A stretch of 20,363 nucleotides of DNA from Muribaculaceae bacterium (GTDB taxonomy: Bacteria; Bacteroidota; Bacteroidia; Bacteroidales; Muribaculaceae): the NCBI GenBank assembly GCA_021443235.1, contig JABUUJ010000031.1, positions 1-20,363 on the forward strand. Direction: 5' to 3'. The notes below the pieces were generated by a model. The model was given only the letters and a program-made list of their open reading frames with translations, was not told the origin of the DNA and ran no database searches. The translations under genes were made by a program, and so were the position numbers. Shown here piece by piece: positions 7,656 through 14,621 of this stretch; position 1 is the stretch's first letter; every line of letters begins with the position of its first letter.

Positions 7656-10600
7656 ATGCGAAAAACACCATTCCTTGCACAAGTGGCAAAACACTATGCC
7701 GACTGCGAGCAGCTTGCCGACATGGCATTTGTGCTACCCAACCGGCGCAGCTCTCAGCAGCTGGAACGATACCTCAAAGCGTTGCTCAAGCGCACCACCC
7801 TCATGCCCCGCATGATGAAGATGGACGACCTTGTTGACCACATCGTGCGCGATAGCAAAGTCATAGCCTCGCCCATAGAGGCATTGTTTTTGGCCTATCA
7901 GTCCTATAAGGAAAAGTTGGGCGACTCGGCGGGCGAGTTTGACAAATTTGCGTTCTGGGGTCAGCTCATTGTCAACGATTTCAACGACATCGACATGTGT
8001 ATGGTCGATGCAAAACAGCTATATATCAACCTTCGCGACCTTAAAGACATCAAAGCCAACTATATTGACGAGGACGTGCAGGAAGCGATAAAGCGCATCT
8101 TGAGCATCCACATCGACAAGCAGCATGGCAGCGAAGAGATGTGGCGCAATGGCGCGTCGGCAGTCGCTGGCGAGCAAGAGAAAGAGATACAGAAGAAATA
8201 CCTCACGCTGTGGGACAAATTGGCCGAAATATACGAGGACTTTGAGCAGAGGCTGAGCGGTAACAATCTCACTACCCAGGGCAAGCGCTATAGGCAAGCG
8301 GTGGAAGAGTTGCGCAATACCAGCGCCGAGGAGCTGGGGTTCAGTCGCATAGTGCTGGTGGGCCACAGCATGCTCACCAAGAGCGAGCATGCGCTATTCA
8401 AGGCATTGAACGACAAAGGTATATCCGATTTTTGGTGGGACAACGCGTTCACAGCGGCAAGTAGTGTCAATAACCCTGGCTACACGGCTATCAATGCGCT
8501 GGCGCAGGAGTTTAAATCGCCCGTTGAGATAGAGCAGATCACTGAGTTTCCCGCAGTAACGCTGCAGAGCATCCCGTCGAGCATAGGAATGGCGAAGTGT
8601 GCCTTTGAGGGCATAGAAGAAGTGTCGTCGACAACCAGCATCATCCTTCCCGACGAGACATTGCTTGAGCCCATCCTCAACTCGCTGCCGGCACAACTAT
8701 TTGGCACCGAAGGCATTGACAAGAAGATTAACATCACCATGGGTTACTCGCTCAGGCGGTCGAACATAGCCACGTTGATGCGTCTGGTCACCGTAGCCCA
8801 CAAGCATGCCACACGTTCGGGCGACCGGTGGATGTATTATCGCGAAGACGTGCGCGACATTCTGTCGCACCCCATAATCAAGCTCGCCTACACCAACGAA
8901 GTGCTTGCGATCAGCAACCTGATAGAGTCGCAAAACGAGTATAACATTCCCGAGAGCACCTTTGAGAGCTATGAGCCGTTCAAGTTGTTGTTCACCACAC
9001 TCAACAACTCGCAGCTCAACGACAAAGAGCAGGTGAAGAAATTCATCAATAACCTTGAGAAATTCTGCCGAGGCCTGTATGATAAAATCGAGCAGAAAGT
9101 TGATAAGAAACATGACCAAGAGACCGAGAACAGCAGGCCCGACGACAGCCATCGCGTGTCGTTGCAGCGAGCGTTTATCGACCAGTATATAGGAGCGCTC
9201 AACCAGTTGCGACTGGCGATTGACCACGTGGGGCTGCCAGTGCAGGGAGTCACTGTGTTCCATCTCTTTGACCGCTTGTCGGCCACTGCGTTAATCCCGT
9301 TTGGCGGCAAGTCGGGCGAGGGCATCCAGGTGATGGGAATGCTCGAGACCCGCTGCCTCGACTTTGAGGACGTGCGCATTCTCTCGGCCACCGAGGGCAC
9401 GTTGCCCCAAAACAGCATTCGTCAGACGTTGATTCCCGACCGCTTCCGTGCGGCATTTGGGATGCCGTGCATTGAGAGCGAAGACGCGACACAGGTCTAT
9501 AACTTCTACCGCCTGATAAGCCGCGCCGGCAAGGTGACACTGTATCACGACTCGAGCAGCAACAACGAGCCGTCGCGCTATGTTGAGCAGTTGCAAAAGG
9601 TTTATGCTCAAGATGTTGAGATAGTGAAGCGTACAGCCAATGTGACCAACATGACGCAGCTTGAAATTCAGATCGACAACGACGATTTCAAGAAGGCGAT
9701 AAAGAAGAAATATACCGAGGGCGAGCTTGGCAGGAATGCCGATAATAAAAAGAAGACGCCATGCCTGTCGGCCTCGTCGATCAACGAGTTTATCAACTGC
9801 CCTCTCAAGTTTTTCTTCCACCACATCAAGGGTTTGAGCGACGACAACGACGCCAGCGACTTCATGGACAGCGCACAGTTTGGCACCATTGTCCACGACA
9901 CGCTGCAAGACCTGTATTACCCTGATGTAGAGAACCGCCAGAGGGAGTTTGGCAAGGAGGATATTGAGAATTTCATTAAGAACCACTTGAAGGATCGCCT
10001 TACCTTCAATATCAACAAGACCTTTGTGCGGCTGCCCGAGGAGCAGTGCGCCACACATCCGCTTTCGGGCCAGGCGTTTATCCTATATGAGACGCTCGAG
10101 ACCTATGTGAAACGTGCGCTGGAGAAAGACATGGAGGTGATAGGCGACGGGAAGTTGGAAGTGCTTGAGTGTGAGGAGAGTCACGAGTTAAAGCTAAAGC
10201 TGAGCGACGATGTGACCATCAATTTCACATTTAAGATCGACCGCGTGGACCGCATCGGCAGCACAGTGCGCATCATTGACTACAAGACCGGAGCTGACGT
10301 GACGAGGTTTAGAAACATTGAAGACCTTTTTGACCGAGACAAAAAAGACAGGCGTGCGAAGGCAATCCTGCAGTTGCTACTCTACACAGTGGCATATATG
10401 CGCCACAAAGGAGAGAATCTTAGAGAGCTGGGGGTTGAAACCATTGAGCCACACATATATAAATTGCGTGAGATGGCCGAAAGTGGCGTGAAACGTGGCG
10501 ACAAAAGGAATTGCTTGCAGGTTGCGTTTAACGTGAGTGACTTTGAGAACAACCAGCTGATTAAAGATTTTCTTGGCTTGATGGCATCAACCATAGAGAA

Positions 10601-10685
10601 GTTGTGGACCGGAAGCATCGCGCAATCGGAGGTTGCCGACTATCCCTGCAAGTATTGCCATTATACCGACTTCTGCAGGAGGTGA
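7656..10685 (+). CDS. addB: AddB-like PD-(D/E)XK exonuclease subunit
   Basis: The product is 1009 residues. The N-terminus (FVLPNRRSS) and size fit AddB, the partner of the AddA helicase-nuclease in double-strand break processing. The C-terminal RecB-type nuclease is complete: GTIVH with H747, KIDRVD with D862, and DYKTG with D875 and K877. A Fe-S cluster is predicted from C715 and the tail cysteines C998-x2-C1001-x5-C1007, the AddB arrangement. No N-terminal GKT P-loop is seen, so the helicase half looks inactive. The open frame continues upstream to 7476, but that part overlaps holB; ATG at 7656 begins the conserved protein. No addA gene lies in the window, which is notable because the two are often neighbours. 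Confidence 0.85.
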   Translation: MRKTPFLAQVAKHYADCEQLADMAFVLPNRRSSQQLERYLKALLKRTTLMPRMMKMDDLVDHIVRDSKVIASPIEALFLAYQSYKEKLGDSAGEFDKFAFWGQLIVNDFNDIDMCMVDAKQLYINLRDLKDIKANYIDEDVQEAIKRILSIHIDKQHGSEEMWRNGASAVAGEQEKEIQKKYLTLWDKLAEIYEDFEQRLSGNNLTTQGKRYRQAVEELRNTSAEELGFSRIVLVGHSMLTKSEHALFKALNDKGISDFWWDNAFTAASSVNNPGYTAINALAQEFKSPVEIEQITEFPAVTLQSIPSSIGMAKCAFEGIEEVSSTTSIILPDETLLEPILNSLPAQLFGTEGIDKKINITMGYSLRRSNIATLMRLVTVAHKHATRSGDRWMYYREDVRDILSHPIIKLAYTNEVLAISNLIESQNEYNIPESTFESYEPFKLLFTTLNNSQLNDKEQVKKFINNLEKFCRGLYDKIEQKVDKKHDQETENSRPDDSHRVSLQRAFIDQYIGALNQLRLAIDHVGLPVQGVTVFHLFDRLSATALIPFGGKSGEGIQVMGMLETRCLDFEDVRILSATEGTLPQNSIRQTLIPDRFRAAFGMPCIESEDATQVYNFYRLISRAGKVTLYHDSSSNNEPSRYVEQLQKVYAQDVEIVKRTANVTNMTQLEIQIDNDDFKKAIKKKYTEGELGRNADNKKKTPCLSASSINEFINCPLKFFFHHIKGLSDDNDASDFMDSAQFGTIVHDTLQDLYYPDVENRQREFGKEDIENFIKNHLKDRLTFNINKTFVRLPEEQCATHPLSGQAFILYETLETYVKRALEKDMEVIGDGKLEVLECEESHELKLKLSDDVTINFTFKIDRVDRIGSTVRIIDYKTGADVTRFRNIEDLFDRDKKDRRAKAILQLLLYTVAYMRHKGENLRELGVETIEPHIYKLREMAESGVKRGDKRNCLQVAFNVSDFENNQLIKDFLGLMASTIEKLWTGSIAQSEVADYPCKYCHYTDFCRR

Positions 10686-10704
10686 TACTTTTATTGGCTA
10701 AATA

Positions 10705-10736
10705 TTTGGTGGTTAAGGAAAAAGTTTGTAATTTTG
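10705..10736 (+). promoter_or_regulatory. Promoter of the rplY-pth-hslR operon
   Basis: TTTG (10705-10708), 20 bases, then TAATTTTG (10729-10736). Transcription would begin near 10742, leaving a leader of roughly 75 bases before rplY. The leader has AAGGAG near 10773, too far from the ATG at 10820 to be its ribosome binding site. No strong leader structure was recognised. Confidence 0.8.
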
Positions 10737-10819
10737 CAACGCTTTTTAAAGAAACCCGTGTGATGGGAAATTAAGGAGCTAAACAACAACTTAATTTTGA
10801 GTAACACAATTAATTGAAA

Positions 10820-11479
10820 ATGAAGACATTTGTATTGAATGCAGAGCCGAGAACCGACCTCGGCAAGAAGGCTGCCAAGGCCCTTCGCAAAGAGAACAAG
10901 ATTCCTGTAGTGTTGAACGGTGGCGCTGTTGTTGACCTCGACGAGAACGGCAACTATGCTGGCACATTGAACGCAGGCGAGAAGGTGGTAAAGATTGAGA
11001 ATGGTCGCGGAATCATCGCAACCGACCTCGTTGTAACCTTCGACGCAATCCGCAAGCTTATCTACACACCCGACGTTCAGGTTATTGAGCTGAATGTGAA
11101 CGGAGTTCAGAAGATGGCTGTTGTAAAGGATCTTCAGTTCCACCCCGTAAACGACTCGATTCTCCACATCGACCTGCTTCAGGTATATGAGGACAAGCCC
11201 GTAGTAGTAGAGGTTCCCGTTCATGTAGAAGGTCACGCTGTCGGCGTTAAGGCTGGTGGTAAGTTGTTCCTTAACATGAAGAAGGTGAAGGTTAAAGGTC
11301 TGTACAAGAACATTCCCGAGACACTTCTTGTCAACGTTAGCGATGTTAACATTGGCCAGTCCATCAAGGTTGGTAACCTGCACTATGAGGAGTTTGAGCT
11401 GGCAAGTGCTAAGGAGCTCGTGATTTGCGGCGTACGCGCTACCCGTGCTTCTCAGGCTGCAGCTGCCGAGGCTGAGTAA
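10820..11479 (+). CDS. rplY: 50S ribosomal protein L25 / general stress protein Ctc
   Basis: The product is 219 residues, the long TL5/Ctc form. The N-terminal domain (about 1-95, including GKKAAKALRKENKIPVVLNG) binds 5S rRNA. The C-terminal TL5 beta domain (about 100-190) has the typical EVPVHVEGHAVGVKAGG segment. The tail is alanine/glutamate rich. It sits in the central protuberance of the 50S subunit. ATG at 10820 was preferred over a TTG two codons upstream. pth starts 8 bp after its stop, so the two are co-transcribed. Codon choice looks like that of rpsA, which fits high expression. Confidence 0.93.
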   Translation: MKTFVLNAEPRTDLGKKAAKALRKENKIPVVLNGGAVVDLDENGNYAGTLNAGEKVVKIENGRGIIATDLVVTFDAIRKLIYTPDVQVIELNVNGVQKMAVVKDLQFHPVNDSILHIDLLQVYEDKPVVVEVPVHVEGHAVGVKAGGKLFLNMKKVKVKGLYKNIPETLLVNVSDVNIGQSIKVGNLHYEEFELASAKELVICGVRATRASQAAAAEAE

Positions 11480-11487
11480 GACTGAGC

Positions 11488-12207
11488 ATGAAGTACTTGA
11501 TTGTTGGATTGGGCAACATTGGTGCTGAGTACCAGGGAACCCGTCACAACATAGGCTTTACGATATTGGATGCCCTTGCTGCGGCATCCAATGTTGTTTT
11601 TACCACCGAGCGTTATGGCGCGGTGGCTCGCCTACGTGTGAAAAACGCCCAAATGGTGCTGCTGAAGCCGTCGACCTATATGAACCTGAGCGGTGAGGCG
11701 GTGCGCTACTGGAAAAACAAGGAGAACGTTGAACTCGAGAATATCCTGGTGGTTACCGACGACATCGCGCTGCCCTTTGGCACATTGCGCCTGCGCGGCA
11801 AGGGGAGCGACGGTGGGCACAACGGGCTGAAGAACATCAACAACCTGCTCCAGACGCAGAACTATGCTCGCCTGCGCTTCGGTGTGGGCGGCAATTTCCC
11901 GCCGGGTGCCCAAATTGACTATGTGCTTGGGCATCCGTCGGCAGCCGAGCAAGAGATGATACCCGAGCGTGCGGCAGTGGCTGGCGAGGCGATAAAGGCG
12001 TTCTGCCTGTCGGGGTTGACGTTTGCGATGAATCACTACAATAACAACGCCCCCAAGCAAGAGAAGACGGCCATCGAGTCGCAGGCCGAGAAACCCGAGA
12101 AACCGTCGCTGCAACAGCTGGCAACGCCCAAGGAGGAAGAGAAGCCTGCCGAAGAAGAGAAGCCACTGAGCCTGCTTGAGCGACTGATCAGAAAATACAA
12201 GAAGTAA
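11488..12207 (+). CDS. pth: Peptidyl-tRNA hydrolase
   Basis: The product is 239 residues. It releases peptides from prematurely dropped peptidyl-tRNA so that the tRNA can be reused. Family residues are present: N10 in GLGNIG, the catalytic H20 in TRHNIGF, N66 in YMNLSG, D91 in VVTDD, and N112 in GGHNGLKN. The catalytic core ends near residue 188. It is followed by about 50 extra residues rich in lysine, glutamate and proline that end in a basic helix (LLERLIRKYKK). This tail is beyond the usual bacterial length of about 190. It is the middle gene of the operon, with 8 bp before and 13 bp after it. Confidence 0.95.
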   Translation: MKYLIVGLGNIGAEYQGTRHNIGFTILDALAAASNVVFTTERYGAVARLRVKNAQMVLLKPSTYMNLSGEAVRYWKNKENVELENILVVTDDIALPFGTLRLRGKGSDGGHNGLKNINNLLQTQNYARLRFGVGGNFPPGAQIDYVLGHPSAAEQEMIPERAAVAGEAIKAFCLSGLTFAMNHYNNNAPKQEKTAIESQAEKPEKPSLQQLATPKEEEKPAEEEKPLSLLERLIRKYKK

Positions 12208-12220
12208 GTCACCCGACGAT

Positions 12221-12679
12221 ATGAACGAGGTAAGAATAGACAAGTGGCTGTGGGCCACACGCATATTCAAGACACGCACTATCGCCACCGATGCTTGCAA
12301 ACTGGGTCGCGTGACGATGGGCGGAATGAACGTGAAGCCATCTCGCCTGATCAAGGCTGGCGATGTGATTGCGGTGCGCAAGCCGCCTGTTACCTACACG
12401 TTTGAGGTGCTGGCGGTGCTGCAGAACCGCGTAGGGGCAAAACTTGTGCCCAACTATCTGAAGAACATCACGACACGCGACCAGCTGCAACTGCTTGAGA
12501 TGGTGAAGATTGATGGTTTTGTCAACCGCCAGAAGGGCATGGGCCGCCCCACCAAGAAAGATGGCCGCGAGATGAAAGAGTTTACCGACGAGGCATTCTT
12601 TGGCTTTGACGACTCGTTTGACTGGGGCGACGACGAGAACCCGCTGTGGACCGAGGAAGATGAGGAGAAGATGAAGTAG
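12221..12679 (+). CDS. hslR: S4-domain RNA-binding protein, Hsp15 family
   Basis: The product is 152 residues. An N-terminal S4 domain (about 3-65; RIDKWLWATRIFKTRTIA, then VKPSRLIKAGD) matches Hsp15, which in E. coli binds 50S subunits that still carry a nascent chain on tRNA. The middle is basic (KGMGRPTKKDGREMK) and the C-terminus very acidic (about 115-152). Together with L25 and Pth it forms an operon concerned with the 50S subunit and stalled peptidyl-tRNA. The 20-bp repeat array begins one base after its stop codon. The symbol follows the family name; RqcP is a related alternative. Confidence 0.88.
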   Translation: MNEVRIDKWLWATRIFKTRTIATDACKLGRVTMGGMNVKPSRLIKAGDVIAVRKPPVTYTFEVLAVLQNRVGAKLVPNYLKNITTRDQLQLLEMVKIDGFVNRQKGMGRPTKKDGREMKEFTDEAFFGFDDSFDWGDDENPLWTEEDEEKMK

Positions 12680-12829
12680 TTTAACGTTGTTCAACTTGGT
12701 TCAACGTTGTTCAACTTGGTTCAACCTTGTTCAACTTGGTTCAACGTTGTTCAACTTGGTTTAACGTTGTTCAACTTGGTTTAACGTTGTTCAACTTGGT
12801 TTAACGTTGTTCAATTTGGTTCAACCTGG
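12680..12829. repeat. 20-bp tandem repeat array, seven and a half copies
   Basis: The unit is TTCAACGTTGTTCAACTTGG. Seven full copies start at 12680, 12700, 12720, 12740, 12760, 12780 and 12800, and a half copy starts at 12820. They differ by single bases (TTT or TTC at position 3, CCTTG in copy 3, CAATTTGG in copy 7). Each unit is two 10-bp halves sharing TTYAAC, so the core recurs about once per helical turn. CAACGTTG is an 8-bp palindrome, and GTTG/CAAC arms can pair within and between units. The array is intergenic. Confidence 0.95.
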
Positions 12830-12857
12830 TTGAGGGTTTTCCTTTGAAATGATACAG

Positions 12858-12894
12858 ACGCCTGCTGCGCATGATGCTGTGGCAGGTGTTTTTT
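12858..12894 (+). terminator. Intrinsic terminator after hslR and the repeat array
   Basis: ACGCCTGC (12858-12865) pairs with GCAGGTGT (12882-12889), with one G-T pair, and is followed by a run of T to 12894. It would end the rplY-pth-hslR transcript, so the repeat array is transcribed as the 3' untranslated region. A weaker palindrome with TCAAC/GTTGA arms lies just upstream at the end of the array. Confidence 0.75.
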
Positions 12895-12914
12895 CATGGG
12901 GGGAGGTGAAAGTA

Positions 12915-12950
12915 GACAAGGTCGCTGCCTGGCTTGGCAACGACCCTGTC
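12915..12950. other. Strong hairpin in the convergent spacer
   Basis: GACAAGGTCG (12915-12924) pairs with CGACCCTGTC (12941-12950) with one mismatch, and TGCC/GGCA pairs inside it. It lies between the hslR terminator and the 3' end of the minus-strand secreted protein gene, so it may end that transcript. The tail on the minus strand (TACTTTC) is only weakly T-rich. Otherwise 12951-13027 shows nothing I can name. Confidence 0.5.
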
Positions 12951-13027
12951 ACGGGTTATAACGGGAAATAGATTTCGTCGTTAGGGTTTAGGTGCATCGA
13001 TTGTGATGCGGAACTAAAGAGGCTTAC

Positions 13028-14200
13028 TTACTTAACGACCTTGCGAGCGCTTGTAGTGCCGTCAACATAGCTTGTAACAACTACGTTGATGCCGTCGAAT
13101 GCCTCGTTGCTCTCGATACCTGCAACGTTGTAGTACTTAACGCTGCTAACAGCCTTGTCGGCGTTAACGTCGCTAACAGCAGTTGCGGGAGCGAGCTCGA
13201 TGGTCCAGTTCATCACCTTGAAGCCAGGAATGTACTGCATCATCTTGATAGCGTTGTTGCCAAGAGGCTCGGCATAGATCCAGTTAGCCTGAACACCGTT
13301 GGGCTGAGCCTTGGTGTAGGGCTCGGTGTAGATGGGATCATGAGCGTCTGCCTCGTCGTCGATGTTGTAAACGCAGAAGCCGTCGGGATAGTTGTTGCCG
13401 TCCTGCTTAGAAGGAGTGATGACATAACGAGTGTCGTTAACCACTACATAGGCAGCGCCGTTAGCTGCACCCTTGCCATTGAGAGCTGCAGTCTCTTTTA
13501 TCACATAGTTGTCGCCGTCGGGCTCAAGGAAGGTAACTTTGCCTTCGCTGCGGTTAACATACATGAGCTCGTCGTTGCCAACGGGATAAACGCAAACAAC
13601 GTTGCCATAGTTAACGCCATCGCACAGAGCAACATAAGAGTCGTCGTCGCTGGTCTCGCCATCCATAACGTTCATGATGCCGATGCCGGTGCTGGTAGCA
13701 CCTACGAGCCACATTTTACCATCGCCCTTGAGGTCGCCCTCAGCAAGTCCCAGGTAGTCGTCACGTCCCATAGCAGCGAGGTCACCATTAATATAGAGCT
13801 TGGTGATGTCGTCATCGGCTACACTCTCGGCGGGAGCATATACGAGGAAAGCGGGATCCTCAACCGACCAAGTGTTGGGGAACTGCGAGTAAGCTACCAC
13901 GAGGTTGCCTGCCTGGTCCTTAGAGATACCTGTGTTGCGTCCTGCGGGCATGGGATTGGTGTTGATACCGTTCTTGTCAACCTTGTAAACGCCTGCGGGC
14001 ATAGTTACGCCGTCAACTGTCATTTCAGCCTTGGTGCTAACATACATAGCGTCGCCGATAGCTACGCCTTGACGAGCATCGGCAGAGGTAACCTGAGCCA
14101 TGTCAACTTCCCAGTTCTTAGTTACTTTGGGATAAACTTCCTGTGCATAAGCGGCACAAGTGAAAGCAGCTACAGCTGCAACGAGTAAGAATTTCTTCAT
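13028..14200 (-). CDS. Secreted protein with possible beta-propeller fold and sorting-like tail
   Basis: The product is 390 residues. A signal peptide (MKKFLLVAAVAAFTCAAYAQ) is followed by about 300 residues of beta-rich repeats (AGVYKVDKNG, GNLVVAYSQ, GKMWLVGA, NDELMYVNRSEGKVTFLEPDG, DGFCVYNID) that suggest a propeller. This is inference; I do not recognise a named family. The last 40 residues (VKYYNVAGIES ... DGINVVVTSYVDGTTSARKVVK) match the C-terminal tail common on exported Bacteroidales proteins, thought to be a type IX sorting-like signal. The start at 14200 fits the signal peptide; the frame continues 16 codons upstream. Codon choice is close to rpsA and rplY, which hints at strong expression. 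The gene is divergent from rpsA. Confidence 0.8.
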   Translation of the reverse strand: MKKFLLVAAVAAFTCAAYAQEVYPKVTKNWEVDMAQVTSADARQGVAIGDAMYVSTKAEMTVDGVTMPAGVYKVDKNGINTNPMPAGRNTGISKDQAGNLVVAYSQFPNTWSVEDPAFLVYAPAESVADDDITKLYINGDLAAMGRDDYLGLAEGDLKGDGKMWLVGATSTGIGIMNVMDGETSDDDSYVALCDGVNYGNVVCVYPVGNDELMYVNRSEGKVTFLEPDGDNYVIKETAALNGKGAANGAAYVVVNDTRYVITPSKQDGNNYPDGFCVYNIDDEADAHDPIYTEPYTKAQPNGVQANWIYAEPLGNNAIKMMQYIPGFKVMNWTIELAPATAVSDVNADKAVSSVKYYNVAGIESNEAFDGINVVVTSYVDGTTSARKVVK

Positions 14201-14298
14201 AATAGAAATGTTTTTGGTTAATATAAAAAAATAGTTTATGTCGGTCAATAAAAAGTTAAACTTACGAGCAATAAGTTAAGCTGATTATAAAATATGTG

Positions 14299-14330
14299 CA
14301 AAGCTACGCAAAAAAGCTGGAATACACAAT
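14299..14330 (-). promoter_or_regulatory. Promoter of the secreted propeller-like protein gene
   Basis: Read on the minus strand, ATTG (14330-14327), 20 bases, then TAGCTTTG (14306-14299). This matches TTG-N20-TAnnTTTG. The start codon is 98 bases further on, giving an AT-rich leader. Confidence 0.65.
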
Positions 14331-14522
14331 AAAAATTAATGAATTTAAATGTTAATGTTTGTAAAATCGCAAAATCGGTGTGCGCTGTATAAGAAATGAT
14401 GGTTGAACTTGTAAAGTTGGGGGAGAGTTGGGTGAAAGGTGTGGGAGCTGATGCATTGCAGCTGAAAAAAGTCGAAAATAGAGGAAAAAGCACACATTAT
14501 AATAAAAAAGCGAGGAGAAAGT

Positions 14523-14554
14523 TTTGTGGGAATGAAATATTTGCAGTAAATTTG
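14523..14554 (+). promoter_or_regulatory. Promoter of rpsA
   Basis: TTTG (14523-14526), 20 bases, then TAAATTTG (14547-14554), a perfect match to the Bacteroidota consensus. The leader of about 60 bases contains a small GGAG/CTCC stem-loop near 14567-14582, followed by an AT-rich stretch before the ATG at 14622. Confidence 0.85.
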
Positions 14555-14621
14555 CAGTCACGCTTGGGAGGAACGAATCTCCTGAGCCGGTTTAATTAAC
14601 TAATTTTATTAACTATTTAAA

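Larger units (their letters stand above)
14201..14621. other. Divergent intergenic region between secreted protein gene and rpsA
   Basis: It holds a promoter for each flanking gene. The minus-strand mRNA has an AT-rich leader of about 90 bases, and the rpsA leader is about 60 bases. Between 14331 and 14522 I see no gene or structure beyond a small AGCTG/CAGCT inverted repeat near 14448-14463. Short open frames here have no credible coding signal. Confidence 0.6.

Noticed and set aside
10792..10799. Second TAATTTTG before rplY as a promoter
   Set aside because: No TTG-type -33 element lies 19-20 bases upstream, whereas the one at 10729 has a good partner.
12680..12829. CRISPR array
   Set aside because: The 20-bp units are directly contiguous with no unique spacers, so this is a minisatellite, not CRISPR.
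13340..14188. Long open frame antisense to the secreted propeller-like gene
   Set aside because: It is a shadow of the real gene; the minus-strand frame has a signal peptide, promoter and sorting-like tail.
14396..14599. Small open frame upstream of rpsA as a gene
   Set aside because: It overlaps the rpsA promoter, has no recognisable protein character and no start signal of its own.
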